This document shows, piece after piece, positions 26,698 to 36,026 of a stretch of DNA of 64,000 nt. The translations under genes were made by a program, and so were the position numbers. Source of the stretch: Anabaena sp. PCC 7108 (GTDB lineage: Bacteria; Cyanobacteriota; Cyanobacteriia; Cyanobacteriales; Nostocaceae); contig NZ_KB235896.1 of the NCBI RefSeq assembly GCF_000332135.1, forward strand, positions 1,499,403 to 1,563,402, in the 5' to 3' direction. The notes beneath the pieces were generated by a model that saw only the letters and a list, made by a program, of their open reading frames with translations, ran no database searches and had not been told where the DNA came from. The first letter of the stretch is position 1; each line of letters opens with the position of its first letter.

Positions 26698-27011
26698 ATT
26701 CTGCCAACTGCCCCAATTTCATTTAACCTAAACATACAATGTACAGCATGAGGGTGTTGATCCCGTGCTTTTTGACTAGCAACTTCTTTATCCTCATCAA
26801 TGAAATAATCACCGCTATCTGGTTCTACAGCAATATACCAGTTATAATGTTCTTTCATTAACTCAGGACGGACACGCTCAAAAATTGCCCGACAGCGTTT
26901 ATGAAAAGCATCTCTTTCCGCTTCCCGTTTAGCTAACTCTTCCGGTGATAAAGTCAGTTCAGGAAAAATTCTGCCTCTTCTTCTTGGTTGTTGTGATGTT
27001 AATTGTGTCAT
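26694..27011 (-). CDS. Hypothetical protein coupled to the aspartic protease
   Basis: A 105-residue protein. Residues 5-45 are highly charged and helical (PRRRGRIFPELTLSPEELAKREAE, shortened). The second half, WYIAVEPDSGDYFIDEDKEVASQKARDQHP, has the look of a small alpha/beta domain. It overlaps the downstream protease gene by 4 nt. No function known; a substrate or inhibitor of the protease is conceivable, but no evidence separates these ideas. Confidence 0.7.
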   Translation of the reverse strand: MTQLTSQQPRRRGRIFPELTLSPEELAKREAERDAFHKRCRAIFERVRPELMKEHYNWYIAVEPDSGDYFIDEDKEVASQKARDQHPHAVHCMFRLNEIGAVGRI

Positions 27012-27092
27012 AGTTTTTCACTCAATCAATTATTCAAACTAAGATAATTGTAACATATTATATTTTGTTGTAAGAATTCAAGTGAGGCGATA

Positions 27093-27231
27093 AGATCCCC
27101 GACTTCTTTTGTTTATTGTGTCCATAAATGATAAATTGATCTTAGAAGTCGGGGATCTGGGTATGAACGATTGCTATTTTGCGTGAGATTAAAAAAGTTA
27201 AATCCCCGACTTCTTAAAGAAATCGAGGATC
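27093..27231. repeat. Dispersed GATCCCCGACTTCT repeat with inverted arms
   Basis: AGATCCCCGACTTCT (27093) and AGAAGTCGGGGATCT (27144) are perfect 15-bp inverted partners. A third, imperfect pair (AATCCCCGACTTCTT and AAATCGAGGATC) follows at 27200-27231. The block fills the 245-nt gap between pgi and the protease pair and could also stop transcription from either side. Confidence 0.7.
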
Positions 27232-27256
27232 TAATTAATTAACGAAGAGAATATTA

Positions 27257-28840
27257 TTAACCGAGAGAAACAGTTAAACTACCTGGTTTAGCTAAATCAC
27301 CAGTTAATACCACACCGCGATTATTAGCATGGAGATGACGGAGAATTTTGTAAATTGCTTCAACTTCATTAGCAACGCCGGCTTTATCAGCAATCTCAGA
27401 AAGAGAAAGTGCTTTCTTTTCTGTTTGCAAAACAGTCATTACTTTTTGTTGTAAATCGAGAATGACAGCGGCGGCTTTTTTACCAGCTTCCACACCTGGT
27501 TGGTGATAAGCATTGACATTTACTAAACTGGCATATAAACCTACAGCCCGTTCATACAATGCAATTAACGCGCCAACTGTGCGAGCATTAACTTGAGGAA
27601 TAGTCACTGTAATAGAATCGCGGTTATTTTCATACAGTGCTTGACGAGTTCCTAACAAGAAACCAGCTAAATAATCACCAGCAGTCACACCAGGATCAAT
27701 TTCTGGAGATGCACCTTGACGGTCTTCTAAAACCTCAATCAAGGTTGCAAAGAAATTGGGTACACCTTCCCGCAATTGTTGTACATAAGCGTGTTGGTCA
27801 GTAGAACCTTTGTTACCATAAACAGCAATACCTTGATATACAGTTTTACCGTCTAAGTCTTTTTCCTTACCCAAAGATTCCATGACCAGTTGTTGCAAAT
27901 AGCGGCTAAATAATAACAAGCTGTCTTTATAAGGTAAGACAACCATATCTTTTTCGCCTTTGCCATTTCCAGAGAAATACCAAGCCAACGCTAATAAAGC
28001 CGCTGGGTTATTTTTAATATTAGCGACGCGAGTAGCGTCATCCATTTCCTTTGCACCATCCAGCATGGCACGAATATCAATGCCTTGTAATGCCGCAGGA
28101 ACTAGCCCTACAGCAGACATTTCCGAGGTACGTCCACCCACCCAGTCATACATGGCAAACCGGGCTAACCAGTTTTCAGATTTGGCGACTTTATCCAAGT
28201 TGCTATCTGGTCCAGTTACAGCAACTGCATATTTAGCAAAGTCTAAATTTTTAGCTGTGTATGCTTTTTTCACCTCAATCATGCCGTTGCGGGGTTCGGG
28301 AGTACCCCCAGATTTAGAAATGACTAATACTAAAGTGCTGGCTAAATTGTCGATGTAGGAGAGAACCCGATCAATACCTGTGGGATCGGTATTGTCGATA
28401 AAATGAATCTTCAGCGGTGGAAAATCGGGTGCGAGGGCTTCAGCGACAAATTCTGGACCCAAAGCAGAACCACCAATACCGATAGAAATGATATCTGTGA
28501 AGCGGCTTTCTTTCGGGGGATGAACTGCCCCAGTGTGTACCTGGTCTGCAAAAGCCTCAATTTGTTCCAGGGTTTGGACTATTTCTTGTGTCAGTTCTGG
28601 AGTTGGTGCTAAATCGGGATTCCGCAACCAGTAGTGTCCTACCATGCGGTTTTCATCAGGATTGGCGATCGCACCTTTTTCTAGTTTTGCCATATCAGCA
28701 AAAGCTTTGTCAAACTTCGGCTGCAACGATTTCACAAAGGCATCATCGAACCGCATCCGGCTAATATCTAGATACAGTCCCAATCCCTCGTGGAAATATA
28801 ACCAATCTTGGTATCGTTGCCAAAGTGCCTTAGCATCCAT
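27257..28840 (-). CDS. pgi: Glucose-6-phosphate isomerase
   Basis: A 527-residue enzyme of the cyanobacterial PGI type. The phosphosugar-binding motif is [14 protein letters not shown], and the second motif lies in [10 protein letters not shown]; the catalytic His and Lys segments lie in [11 protein letters not shown] and in the C-terminal [14 protein letters not shown]. It interconverts glucose-6-phosphate and fructose-6-phosphate between glycolysis, the oxidative pentose phosphate pathway and the Calvin cycle. Length is normal. Single gene, with a long repeat block on its 5' side. Confidence 0.93.
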   Translation of the reverse strand: MDAKALWQRYQDWLYFHEGLGLYLDISRMRFDDAFVKSLQPKFDKAFADMAKLEKGAIANPDENRMVGHYWLRNPDLAPTPELTQEIVQTLEQIEAFADQVHTGAVHPPKESRFTDIISIGIGGSALGPEFVAEALAPDFPPLKIHFIDNTDPTGIDRVLSYIDNLASTLVLVISKSGGTPEPRNGMIEVKKAYTAKNLDFAKYAVAVTGPDSNLDKVAKSENWLARFAMYDWVGGRTSEMSAVGLVPAALQGIDIRAMLDGAKEMDDATRVANIKNNPAALLALAWYFSGNGKGEKDMVVLPYKDSLLLFSRYLQQLVMESLGKEKDLDGKTVYQGIAVYGNKGSTDQHAYVQQLREGVPNFFATLIEVLEDRQGASPEIDPGVTAGDYLAGFLLGTRQALYENNRDSITVTIPQVNARTVGALIALYERAVGLYASLVNVNAYHQPGVEAGKKAAAVILDLQQKVMTVLQTEKKALSLSEIADKAGVANEVEAIYKILRHLHANNRGVVLTGDLAKPGSLTVSLG

Positions 28841-28976
28841 AAGAGGGAAATCTCAAATATATTGGTCAAACACCAGTTTAATGTATGGTTCTAGCCATCC
28901 CTGCTTTGTCTTATACAGTTTACATTTAGTAGCCAACGGGAAACGGGGAACGGGTAACAACTAGAAGGTGATTTAT

Positions 28977-29214
28977 AATTCGTAATTCGTAATTCGTAAT
29001 TCGTAATTCGTAATTCCTCCGCATCTCCCCATCTCCGCGTCTCCGAGTCTCCGCATCTCCCCATCTCCGCGTCTCCGTGTCTCCCCATCCCCGCGTCCCC
29101 GCGTCTCCGTGTCCCCGCGTCTCCCCATCCCCCCATCTCCGCGTCTCTCCATCCCCGCGTCCCCGCGTCTCCCCATCCCCGCGTCCCCGCATCTCCCTAT
29201 CTCCCTGTCTCCAG
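28977..29214. repeat. AATTCGT array followed by a TCTCCGCG-type minisatellite
   Basis: About five 7-nt AATTCGT units (28977-29015) are followed by roughly 200 bp of GC-rich, C-strand-biased units (GTCTCCGCATCTCCCC and similar, 9 and 15 nt periods). On the minus strand these give Arg/Gly/Asp-rich spurious frames. It ends at the 3' end of the RelE-like gene. Confidence 0.9.
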
Positions 29215-29215
29215 C

Positions 29216-29476
29216 TTAAACATCTGGCATCGGGACGACACGTAAAAATTTGACTAGTTCACCCCTGATTTCTATGCCAATCAGATAATTATCTATGGTA
29301 AAGCGATAAAAAATACCTTGTTCATCAAGTTTTCGCAATTCTGGTAGTCCATGCAAATTCCACTTGTGTGCAGCACACTCAACAAATACAAAATCATACA
29401 CCCGTTCATAAGCAACAGGTTCTAAACTTTTCAGGTCTACTAGAAAAGACCTAGCATAGCGGACTTCCAGATTCAC
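29216..29476 (-). CDS. RelE/ParE-family toxin-like protein
   Basis: An 86-residue protein with the compact RelE/ParE pattern: YARSFLVDLKSLEP, then LRKLDEQGIFYRFTIDNYLIGIEI, then VKFLRVVPM. This fold cleaves mRNA at the ribosome (RelE) or poisons gyrase (ParE); the catalytic residues are not diagnostic here. A 65-residue gene is encoded 41 nt upstream on the same strand and is the natural candidate antitoxin. The stop codon borders directly on the minisatellite. Confidence 0.75.
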   Translation of the reverse strand: MNLEVRYARSFLVDLKSLEPVAYERVYDFVFVECAAHKWNLHGLPELRKLDEQGIFYRFTIDNYLIGIEIRGELVKFLRVVPMPDV

Positions 29477-29517
29477 TCTTACTCACCAAATCTTTTTGCT
29501 AACTTTTGTGTCTAAAC

Positions 29518-29715
29518 TTAGAGGAACATTAATAATCGTATCGCCTCCTCATGGGTTAATATGTCCCACGGCTGCTGCAATGACTTAACTTGTTCCATAG
29601 TTTTAAGCATATAAGAGTCAAAATGTATGGCTTGGACTAATTCCCAAGCTATATATAAATCCTCATCAGCTAATTGCTCAATCAGATGATGCATTCTAAT
29701 CCGTAGTAAATTCAT
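29518..29715 (-). CDS. Small hypothetical protein, possible antitoxin
   Basis: A 65-residue mostly helical protein (IEQLADEDLYIAWELVQAIHF, shortened, then PWDILTHEEAIRLLMFL). The final helix looks like the toxin-binding tail of a small antitoxin, and the order antitoxin then toxin fits. No DNA-binding motif is evident. Function inferred from position only. Confidence 0.5.
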   Translation of the reverse strand: MNLLRIRMHHLIEQLADEDLYIAWELVQAIHFDSYMLKTMEQVKSLQQPWDILTHEEAIRLLMFL

Positions 29716-29866
29716 AAAATTTAATGAAGATCAACACTCTGTCTAAATAAAAATACTTTTTCCACCAGAATAGCAATGATTTACAGCAATCTCCGACAAT
29801 ACCCAAGGTACACTACAATCTATTCGCCTGCATGGGAGACGCAAAGACGCTCTTGCGCGGAAAAAA

Positions 29867-29904
29867 TGACCAATCACCAATCACCAATCACCAATCACCA
29901 ATGA
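29867..29904. repeat. CCAATCA heptamers just before livM
   Basis: Five tandem ACCAATC units end 8 nt before the livM start codon. The usual ribosome-binding region of livM is therefore made of repeat sequence. Confidence 0.85.
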
Positions 29905-29911
29905 CTAAATT

Positions 29912-31045
29912 ATGATTGAATATCTGATTTTTTTGTCTATTTCTACCGCAACCTTTGCGCTGTTTGGACTAGGGCTTAATTTGCAGTGGGGCTTTACAGG
30001 GTTAATTAACTTCGGTCATATTGCTTTTATGACTTTGGGGGCATACACCACGGTCTTATTAAGTTTAAAAGGTGTACCCTTATTATTTTCAGCGATCGCA
30101 GGAACAATGGTGGCCGCTTTGTTAGGTTTAGTCATTGGTTTTGCCACTTTGCGGTTACGGGAAGATTATTTATCAATTGTCACAATTGGGACAGGAGAAC
30201 TGATTCGTTTGGTTGTGAATAATCAGGAGTTACCTGTGGGTGATACTTGGGTAGCAGGGACGTTTGGTATCCAAAGTTATGCCATACCCTGGAATGCAAC
30301 TCCCAGTTTATTTGTGCGACTGGTAATGATTGGAGTTCTTACCCTGTTAGGAATTGTCACTATTTTTTATTTAGGGCGTTGGGTAAAATCTGCAAAAATA
30401 TCCTTAAGTAACGATGTAGCTAAAACTAACAGTAGCAAACAAGAATTTTTATCCCGTTTAGCAGTGGGTATAATCCTAGGATTGTTGACACTAGCAATTT
30501 ATGTTTCTGGTGTGACTGGACTTTATAACTACAACCCGAAAGCGGGTTTGATGCTGTTAGCGTTGTTGGTATTGGCTTTTGTATTTTGGCGGTTAGAAAT
30601 TTTAGTGCGATCGCCTTGGGGTAGAATTCTTAAAGCTATCCGTGAAGATGAAGAAATTCCCAAAGCACTAGGGAAAAATGTCTTTTGGTATAAACTACAA
30701 TCATTAATGTTAGGCGGTGCGATCGCAGGTATCGCTGGTGCTTTCTTCGCTTGGCAACTTAGCGCCATCTACCCCGATAACTTTCAACCCCAACTCACCT
30801 TTGATGCTTGGATTATGGTGATTTTAGGCGGTTCTGGTAACAATATTGGCACAATATTGGGCGCAGTGATTTATTTTGCTTATGATGCCCTGACTAGAGA
30901 ATTTTTACCAAAAATCGTCCCCTTAGATGTAGAACGCATTGGCGCTTTTCGTGTCATGTTTATCGGTCTAATTCTGATGATACTCATGATTTGGCGACCT
31001 CAAGGTATCTTAGGGAAAAAGGAAGAACTTACTCTTGGTAAATAA
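29912..31045 (+). CDS. livM: Branched-chain amino acid ABC transporter permease (LivM-type)
   Basis: A 377-residue permease with about nine membrane helices. The signature QWGFTGLINFGHIAFM near the N terminus is the LivM motif, with LREDYLSIVTIGTGELIRLV after it and GAFFAWQLSAIYPDNFQPQLTFDAWIMVILGG in the last third, where the ATPase-coupling loop lies. It would import neutral or branched-chain amino acids (the Nat-type systems of cyanobacteria) with an ATPase, encoded at 31725. The two are separated by a PD-(D/E)XK gene. Confidence 0.88.
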   Translation: MIEYLIFLSISTATFALFGLGLNLQWGFTGLINFGHIAFMTLGAYTTVLLSLKGVPLLFSAIAGTMVAALLGLVIGFATLRLREDYLSIVTIGTGELIRLVVNNQELPVGDTWVAGTFGIQSYAIPWNATPSLFVRLVMIGVLTLLGIVTIFYLGRWVKSAKISLSNDVAKTNSSKQEFLSRLAVGIILGLLTLAIYVSGVTGLYNYNPKAGLMLLALLVLAFVFWRLEILVRSPWGRILKAIREDEEIPKALGKNVFWYKLQSLMLGGAIAGIAGAFFAWQLSAIYPDNFQPQLTFDAWIMVILGGSGNNIGTILGAVIYFAYDALTREFLPKIVPLDVERIGAFRVMFIGLILMILMIWRPQGILGKKEELTLGK

Positions 31046-31094
31046 TTGGTAACAGACAACCAGTGAACAAATAATTTCTTCAGAGGTTAACTTA

Positions 31095-31691
31095 ATGGCT
31101 TATGGCGATTTCAAATTGCAGGAAATAGTTAAGAAATTCAGTTTAACCATTAATGAAAAAACTGATTTATTTGCTGATACACCAGAAATAGAATCTAGTG
31201 AGGTTTTAGCTGCGGTGCTAAAAACTACGGTTCCTTTGGCATTAGCAATTAACACTGAAAAAGCTCGCTCTGAAATGATAATTGCTCCTATTTTAATTGA
31301 AATCAAAAATAAATTCTCAGAAAAAATTAGTTTATTCTCAGGTGTTGATTTTAATGTAGAACCAGAGCAAGGGTTGAATGGTATTTGTGATTTTTTAATT
31401 AGTAAATCCTCAGAACAACTCTTTATTACTACTCCGGTGATCACAATAGTTGAAGCAAAAAATGAAAATATAAAACTGGGCTTAGGTCAATGTGTTGCCG
31501 AGATGATAGCAGCACAATTATTTAATCAAAAGGAAGGAAATTATATAGATTCGATTTATGGTGTTGTCACTACAGGCAATATGTGGAAATTTTTGCAGCT
31601 ACAAGAACAATTGATTTACATTGATTTCAGTGAATATTACATTAAAGATATCAATAAAATATTAGGTATCTTATCCAAATTCATTGGTTAA
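31095..31691 (+). CDS. PD-(D/E)XK nuclease-like protein between transporter genes
   Basis: A 198-residue protein of a family frequent in cyanobacteria. A PD-(D/E)XK core can be traced: Glu60 in [12 protein letters not shown], Asp99 in LNGICDFLI, Glu120 and Lys122 in [14 protein letters not shown], and Gln132 in [11 protein letters not shown]. No DNA target is known for this family and many members are related to Uma2/Type IV-like proteins only at the fold level. It starts 49 nt after livM and ends 33 nt before livG, so it may share their transcript. Confidence 0.75.
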   Translation: MAYGDFKLQEIVKKFSLTINEKTDLFADTPEIESSEVLAAVLKTTVPLALAINTEKARSEMIIAPILIEIKNKFSEKISLFSGVDFNVEPEQGLNGICDFLISKSSEQLFITTPVITIVEAKNENIKLGLGQCVAEMIAAQLFNQKEGNYIDSIYGVVTTGNMWKFLQLQEQLIYIDFSEYYIKDINKILGILSKFIG

Positions 31692-31724
31692 TAAAAACAT
31701 AAAAAATTTAGCGAACGTACAGTC

Positions 31725-32501
31725 ATGATGGTAAATAACCAACTTCCTCTATTAGCAGCTACAGGACTTTGTAAAAGTTTTGATGGTATCCAAGCCGTTA
31801 AAGCAGCAAATATCGAAGTTATCAAAGGCAGCATTACTGGTTTAATTGGTCCAAATGGTGCTGGAAAAACTACTTTATTTAATTTACTCTCCAATTTTAT
31901 CCATCCTGATCAAGGAAGAGTAATTTTTGATGGTGAACCCATTCACAACTTGCAACCATACAAAATCGCCCAGCAAGGGTTAATTCGTACTTTTCAAGTA
32001 GCGCGGACTCTTTCGCGGTTATCGGTGTTAGAAAATATGCTGTTAGCAGCGCAAAAACAAACCGGTGAAAATTTTTGGCAAGCACAATTTCAACCTCACG
32101 TTGTCGTTCAAGAAGAAAGACAGCTAAAGGAACGAGCGATGTTTTTATTAGAGTCTGTGGGGTTAGAAAAAAAAGCCAATGATTACGCTGGTTGTTTGTC
32201 TGGGGGACAACGGAAACTGCTGGAAATGGGCAGGGCTTTGATGACTAATCCTAAGTTAATTTTGTTAGATGAACCAGCAGCAGGGGTAAATCCTCGATTA
32301 ATTGATGATATCTGCGATCGCATTCTCAAGTGGAATAGGGAAGACGGTCTAACTTTTTTAATTATTGAGCATAATATGGATGTAATTATGTCATTATGCG
32401 ATCGCGTTTGGGTGTTAGCAGAAGGGCAAAATTTAGCTGTCGGTACTCCCGCAGAAATTCAAAAAGATGCCAAAGTTTTAGAAGCTTATTTGGGACAATA
32501 A
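31725..32501 (+). CDS. livG: Branched-chain amino acid ABC transporter ATP-binding protein (LivG-type)
   Basis: A 258-residue ATPase; two ATG codons lie in tandem at the start. Walker A is GPNGAGKTTLF, the signature CLSGGQRKLLEMGRAL, Walker B LILLDEPAAGVNP and the switch His sits in LIIEHNMDV. The AAGVNP and LIIEHNMD forms mark it as LivG rather than LivF. Its last 144 bp, including the stop, are repeated in tandem straight after it. It belongs with livM at 29912. Confidence 0.9.
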   Translation: MMVNNQLPLLAATGLCKSFDGIQAVKAANIEVIKGSITGLIGPNGAGKTTLFNLLSNFIHPDQGRVIFDGEPIHNLQPYKIAQQGLIRTFQVARTLSRLSVLENMLLAAQKQTGENFWQAQFQPHVVVQEERQLKERAMFLLESVGLEKKANDYAGCLSGGQRKLLEMGRALMTNPKLILLDEPAAGVNPRLIDDICDRILKWNREDGLTFLIIEHNMDVIMSLCDRVWVLAEGQNLAVGTPAEIQKDAKVLEAYLGQ

Positions 32502-32669
32502 TTAATTATTGAGCATAATATGGATGTAATTATGTCATTATGCGTTCGCCTCTGGCGCGGCGTAGCCCATCGCGTTTGGGTATTGGCTGAAGGGCAAAAT
32601 TTAGCTGTCGGTACTCCCGCAGAAATTCAAAAAGATGCCAAAGTTTTAGAAGCTTATTTGGGACAATAA
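32502..32669 (+). pseudogene. Tandem duplicate of the livG 3' end with a 24-nt insertion
   Basis: This 168-bp segment repeats 32358-32501, codon phase included, with only a few base changes (GTGTTAGCAGAA has become GTATTGGCTGAA). It has gained exactly 24 nt (32545-32568, TTCGCCTCTGGCGCGGCGTA and four more bases) in the middle of a HIP1 octamer GCGATCGC. It follows the livG stop and has no start of its own, so it is a non-coding remnant. Confidence 0.92.
32545..32568. repeat. 24-nt small dispersed repeat, insertion with known empty site
   Basis: The GC-rich 24-mer splits GCG-ATCGC in the duplicate, while the parent livG (about 32397-32407) retains the uninterrupted octamer. This gives exact edges for the insertion. 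Related units sit in queG (5295-5318) and tnpB (46839-46862). Confidence 0.85.
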
Positions 32670-32682
32670 AGTTATATTAGAT

Positions 32683-32912
32683 ATGCCCAAGAAAATTAGA
32701 GAACTGAAAAATTTATTACTTCAATTAGGGTTTACTTGTCGCCCCCTCAAGGTAGTCACACTAACTGGTATCATCCCTTGTTATCTGGGAGAGTTACTAT
32801 ATCAGGTAATGATGGAAAAGATGCTAAAGAATACCAAGAAAAAGACGTTAATAATGCAATCAAAAGAATAGAAGAAATCAAAAAAGCTCAACAGGAAGAA
32901 CAGAATGAATAA
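32683..32912 (+). pseudogene. hicA: HicA toxin gene with a frameshift
   Basis: The first 23 codons read MPKKIRELKNLLLQLGFTCRP, as in HicA. After a run of five C residues near 32739-32745 the family sequence GSHTNWYHPLLSG, with the catalytic His in GSH, continues in another frame and runs to a TAA at 32912, overlapping hicB by 8 nt. A single missing base in the C run accounts for it, giving a 76-residue toxin if restored. It may be a real loss of the toxin, a sequencing error, or slippage. Confidence 0.85.
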
Positions 32913-33129
32913 TCATTACACGATAATTATTCAATGGTCAGAAGAAGACAAATGTTTTGTAGTCAGTCTTCCTGAATGGGGAGAGTTTTGTCATACTCAT
33001 GGAGACACTTATGAGGAAGCTTTAAAAAATGCTCAGGAAGTGTTAGAAATGCTGATTTCATCTTATTTAGAAGATGGACAACCTTTACCAGAACCGCAAA
33101 TATTAGGAAAGTCATTAAAAGCGGCTTAA
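32905..33129 (+). CDS. hicB: HicB-family antitoxin
   Basis: A 74-residue protein with the HicB partial RNase-H fold: YTIIIQWSEEDKCFVVSLPEW, then CHTHGDTYEEALKNAQEVLEMLI and a short tail. This short form lacks a separate DNA-binding domain. It neutralises HicA, an RNA-cleaving toxin. The partner gene just upstream is frameshifted, so the antitoxin may now have no target. Confidence 0.85.
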   Translation: MNNHYTIIIQWSEEDKCFVVSLPEWGEFCHTHGDTYEEALKNAQEVLEMLISSYLEDGQPLPEPQILGKSLKAA

Positions 33130-33221
33130 TAGAGACAGGCATATGGGGATATGGAGACTGAGAATAAGGTAATTCTCCCCCTGTCTCCCCTTTCTCACCT
33201 GACTCCTGCTTCCTGGAGATT

Positions 33222-34508
33222 TCAGCTAAATTGCTCCCCTGCGTCTAAGTTAAATAACATTTGCAGAGTCTGCATACAATTTCGTCTAGCTTCCACATCT
33301 TGCTGTGCGCGTAACTGCACCATTGGGTCATGTAAAATTTTATTAACAATCCCTCTGGTTAAAGCCTCTATCACTTCTTGATGCTTCTCACCAAATTCTG
33401 AACCTAAACGAGACAAAGCTTTTTCTAGTTCTTGTTCACGGATAGTTTCGATTTTATTTCGCAGAGAACTAATTGTCGATACAGTTTCTAAACTACGCCA
33501 CCAGACATCAAAAGCTTCCACTTCTTCATCTAGAAGTTTTTCGGCTTCCTGTGCCATTTTCCGACGGCTTTCGTAATTTTGCGCCACAACAGCCTTCAAA
33601 TCATCGACATTAAAAGCTTGCACATTAGCTAAGTCATTCACATCTGCATCAACGTTACGTGGTACAGAAATATCAAAAAGCATCAACCTTTGGCTAGGTT
33701 CTAAAACCATTTCCAACTTAGCACGATCTAGAATTGGCTCGGTTGCAGAAGTGCTAGTAAAGACAATATCACTTGCGGCAACCACGGTCATCATTTCTGG
33801 AAGCAAATGGATTTCGATTGGTTGTTCTGGGAACAACTTTGCCAGTTCTTCAGGACGTTGACGGGAACGATTAACAATACTAATTTGGGTTGCACCTTTA
33901 GAAATGAGGTGTTGTACCAATAATCGGGACATTTTCCCAGCACCGAGAATACAGATACGGTAAGTAGATAAATTTTCTACTTTCATCTGGGCTAATTCTA
34001 CAGCCGCCGAACTAATCGAAACAGCACCAGTACCAATGCTGGTTTCAGTACGAACCCGCTTACCTGCTGTCAAAGCTTGTTTAAATAAGCGATTTAAAAT
34101 TGTTTTTATACCGTTGTATTGCTGTCCCAGTTTGTGAGTATTTTTCACCTGAGCCAGAATTTGACCTTCACCAAGAACAAGACTATCTAACCCAGCGGAA
34201 ACCCTCATCATATGAGTCACTGCATCATTATGCAGCAACATAAACAGGTGCTGTCGTAGAGAGACAACAGGTAATTTACTATATTCCGACAGAAACTGAG
34301 TAACTTCCTGAAGACCTTGGGTAATTTCACTGCTAACAATGTAAATTTCCAAACGGTTACAGGTGCTGAGAATAGCGACTTCATCAATATGAGGATAACT
34401 GAGAAGATGCGCGATCGCACTTTCGGTTTGAGGTTCGGGAATACTCAGCTTTTCTCTAACTTCTACAGGGGCTGTTTTATGGCTTAACCCCACCACTGCA
34501 ATATTCAT
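33222..34508 (-). CDS. hemA: Glutamyl-tRNA reductase
   Basis: A 428-residue enzyme that makes glutamate-1-semialdehyde, the first step to heme and chlorophyll. The N-terminal catalytic domain has [10 protein letters not shown] with the nucleophilic Cys50; the NADPH-binding domain has [12 protein letters not shown]; the C-terminal dimerisation helix follows. SVPRNVD is also present. The start [19 protein letters not shown] is typical. The 5' side is a TAATGGG heptamer array, so its promoter must lie upstream of or within repeats. Confidence 0.95.
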   Translation of the reverse strand: MNIAVVGLSHKTAPVEVREKLSIPEPQTESAIAHLLSYPHIDEVAILSTCNRLEIYIVSSEITQGLQEVTQFLSEYSKLPVVSLRQHLFMLLHNDAVTHMMRVSAGLDSLVLGEGQILAQVKNTHKLGQQYNGIKTILNRLFKQALTAGKRVRTETSIGTGAVSISSAAVELAQMKVENLSTYRICILGAGKMSRLLVQHLISKGATQISIVNRSRQRPEELAKLFPEQPIEIHLLPEMMTVVAASDIVFTSTSATEPILDRAKLEMVLEPSQRLMLFDISVPRNVDADVNDLANVQAFNVDDLKAVVAQNYESRRKMAQEAEKLLDEEVEAFDVWWRSLETVSTISSLRNKIETIREQELEKALSRLGSEFGEKHQEVIEALTRGIVNKILHDPMVQLRAQQDVEARRNCMQTLQMLFNLDAGEQFS

Positions 34509-34516
34509 TTTTTAAA

Positions 34517-34660
34517 TTGGTAATGGGTAATGGGTAATTGGTAATGGGTAATTGGTAATGGGTAATGGGTAATGGGTAATGGGTAATGGGTAATGGGTAA
34601 TTGGTAATAGTTTTTTCTCTTCCCCAATCACCAATCACCAATCACCTATCACCTATCACC
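34517..34660. repeat. TAATGGG heptamers and CCAATCA units between hemA and glpX
   Basis: About 13 tandem TAATGGG/TAATTGG units (34517-34608), then about five CAATCAC/CTATCAC units (34626-34660). Together they fill the whole 157-nt gap between the hemA start and the glpX stop. Confidence 0.9.
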
Positions 34661-34665
34661 AGTTT

Positions 34666-35703
34666 CTAACGAAGTTGAATAACCTGGGGTTCGTTAACCA
34701 AGTGAACTGTATCCACAAATCGAGCCGTTTTGGATTGGCTAGAAATAACCAAGCTTTGGGTTCTAATTCCACCGTGGAAGAAGCGTACACCATCCATGAG
34801 AGTTCCAGGAGTGATACCGCAACCAGCGAATAGCACTGTTTCACCAGAAGCTAATTCATCAGCGTTATAAACCTTGTCTCCATCAGTAATACCCATTTCG
34901 TTTAAACGGGCAAGATTACCTTCTCTGCTTTCGCCAATCAAACCTGTTTGGACTACAGCTGGGTCATAAATCAATTGTCCTTGGAAGTGTCCACCCAAGC
35001 AACGTAAAGCAGCAGCAGAAATCACACCTTCAGGTGCAGCACCGATACCCATCAAAGCATGAATATTAGTACCAGCAAAAGCGCAACAAATAGCAGCAGA
35101 AACGTCACCATCGCTGATGAGTCTAACTCTTGCTCCAGCGGTGCGAATTTCTTGAATTAGGTCTTTGTGACGAGGACGATCCATCACTACTACTACCAAT
35201 TCTTCAACGGCACGGTTTAAGGACTCAGAAAGGATTTTGAGGTTTTCTGTCGCAGACTTGTTGATATCAACTTTACCTTTTGCTGCTGGTGGTGCAGCGA
35301 GTTTCTTCATGTAGAAGTCAGGAGCAGCAAATAAGCCGCCTTTTTCGGAAATTGCCAAAACCGCCATTGAGCCATTTTGACCGTAAGCAACCAGGTTAGT
35401 ACCTTCACAAGGGTCAACAGCAATGTCAATTTCTACAAGTTCATCAGGGTTACAGAAATTTTTGGCATCTGGTTGGGTACAGATACCAACTTCTTCCCCA
35501 ATGTAGAGCATAGGAGCTTCGTCACGCTCGCCTTCACCGATAACGATGCGACCACGCATATGGATTTTGTTCATCCGTTCGCGCATAGCTTCCACTGCTA
35601 CTTGGTCAGCAATGTTCTTTTCACCTTTACCCATCCACTTCGAGGAAGCGATCGCTGCTTGCTCTACTACTTCAATAATCTCTAGCCCAAGTGTATTTTC
35701 CAC
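34666..35703 (-). CDS. glpX: Class II fructose-1,6-/sedoheptulose-1,7-bisphosphatase
   Basis: A 345-residue Calvin-cycle enzyme that removes the 1-phosphate of fructose and sedoheptulose bisphosphates. Start chosen at GTG 35703 ([15 protein letters not shown]), which gives the usual length and has an AGGG upstream; a TTG at 35772 would extend it by 23 residues. Metal and substrate motifs are visible: [21 protein letters not shown], and [13 protein letters not shown] followed by SDGDVSAA. The enzyme is often redox- and AMP-regulated in cyanobacteria. It lies upstream of hemA on the same strand. Confidence 0.92.
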   Translation of the reverse strand: MENTLGLEIIEVVEQAAIASSKWMGKGEKNIADQVAVEAMRERMNKIHMRGRIVIGEGERDEAPMLYIGEEVGICTQPDAKNFCNPDELVEIDIAVDPCEGTNLVAYGQNGSMAVLAISEKGGLFAAPDFYMKKLAAPPAAKGKVDINKSATENLKILSESLNRAVEELVVVVMDRPRHKDLIQEIRTAGARVRLISDGDVSAAICCAFAGTNIHALMGIGAAPEGVISAAALRCLGGHFQGQLIYDPAVVQTGLIGESREGNLARLNEMGITDGDKVYNADELASGETVLFAGCGITPGTLMDGVRFFHGGIRTQSLVISSQSKTARFVDTVHLVNEPQVIQLR

Positions 35704-36026
35704 AGTGTCTACCCTTTCAATTGCTTGTTTTAGCGTCTTTTTATCGGCTATTTCAGTTTTCAAGTCTACCAAAGTGCGGATACAGATGGAAAAAAGTCTT
35801 GTGGAAAGCCTGTGTTAAGTTTTGCGACCAAGTCGCGGTTAGAGGTTTTGTTGATACTCTTGTATTAGTGAGGTGTAATCCCAATTTTCGGGTAAATCAA
35901 CCAAATTTTTTGGTCTCACTCTCCAAACAAATAAAGAGTGTAGCCTAAAGATATGAAAGCTGTTGTGAAGTCAACAAACCATAACATCATCCAGGTAAAT
36001 TGATATTAAAACCAACCATTAATACT

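Noticed and set aside
27960-28964. Plus-strand frames inside and beside pgi
   Set aside because: They are opposite-strand shadows of the well-conserved pgi gene.
28891-29192. Three minus-strand Arg/Gly/Asp-rich open frames at the GC-rich array
   Set aside because: They are translations of the minisatellite in different frames, with no family likeness or ribosome-binding site.
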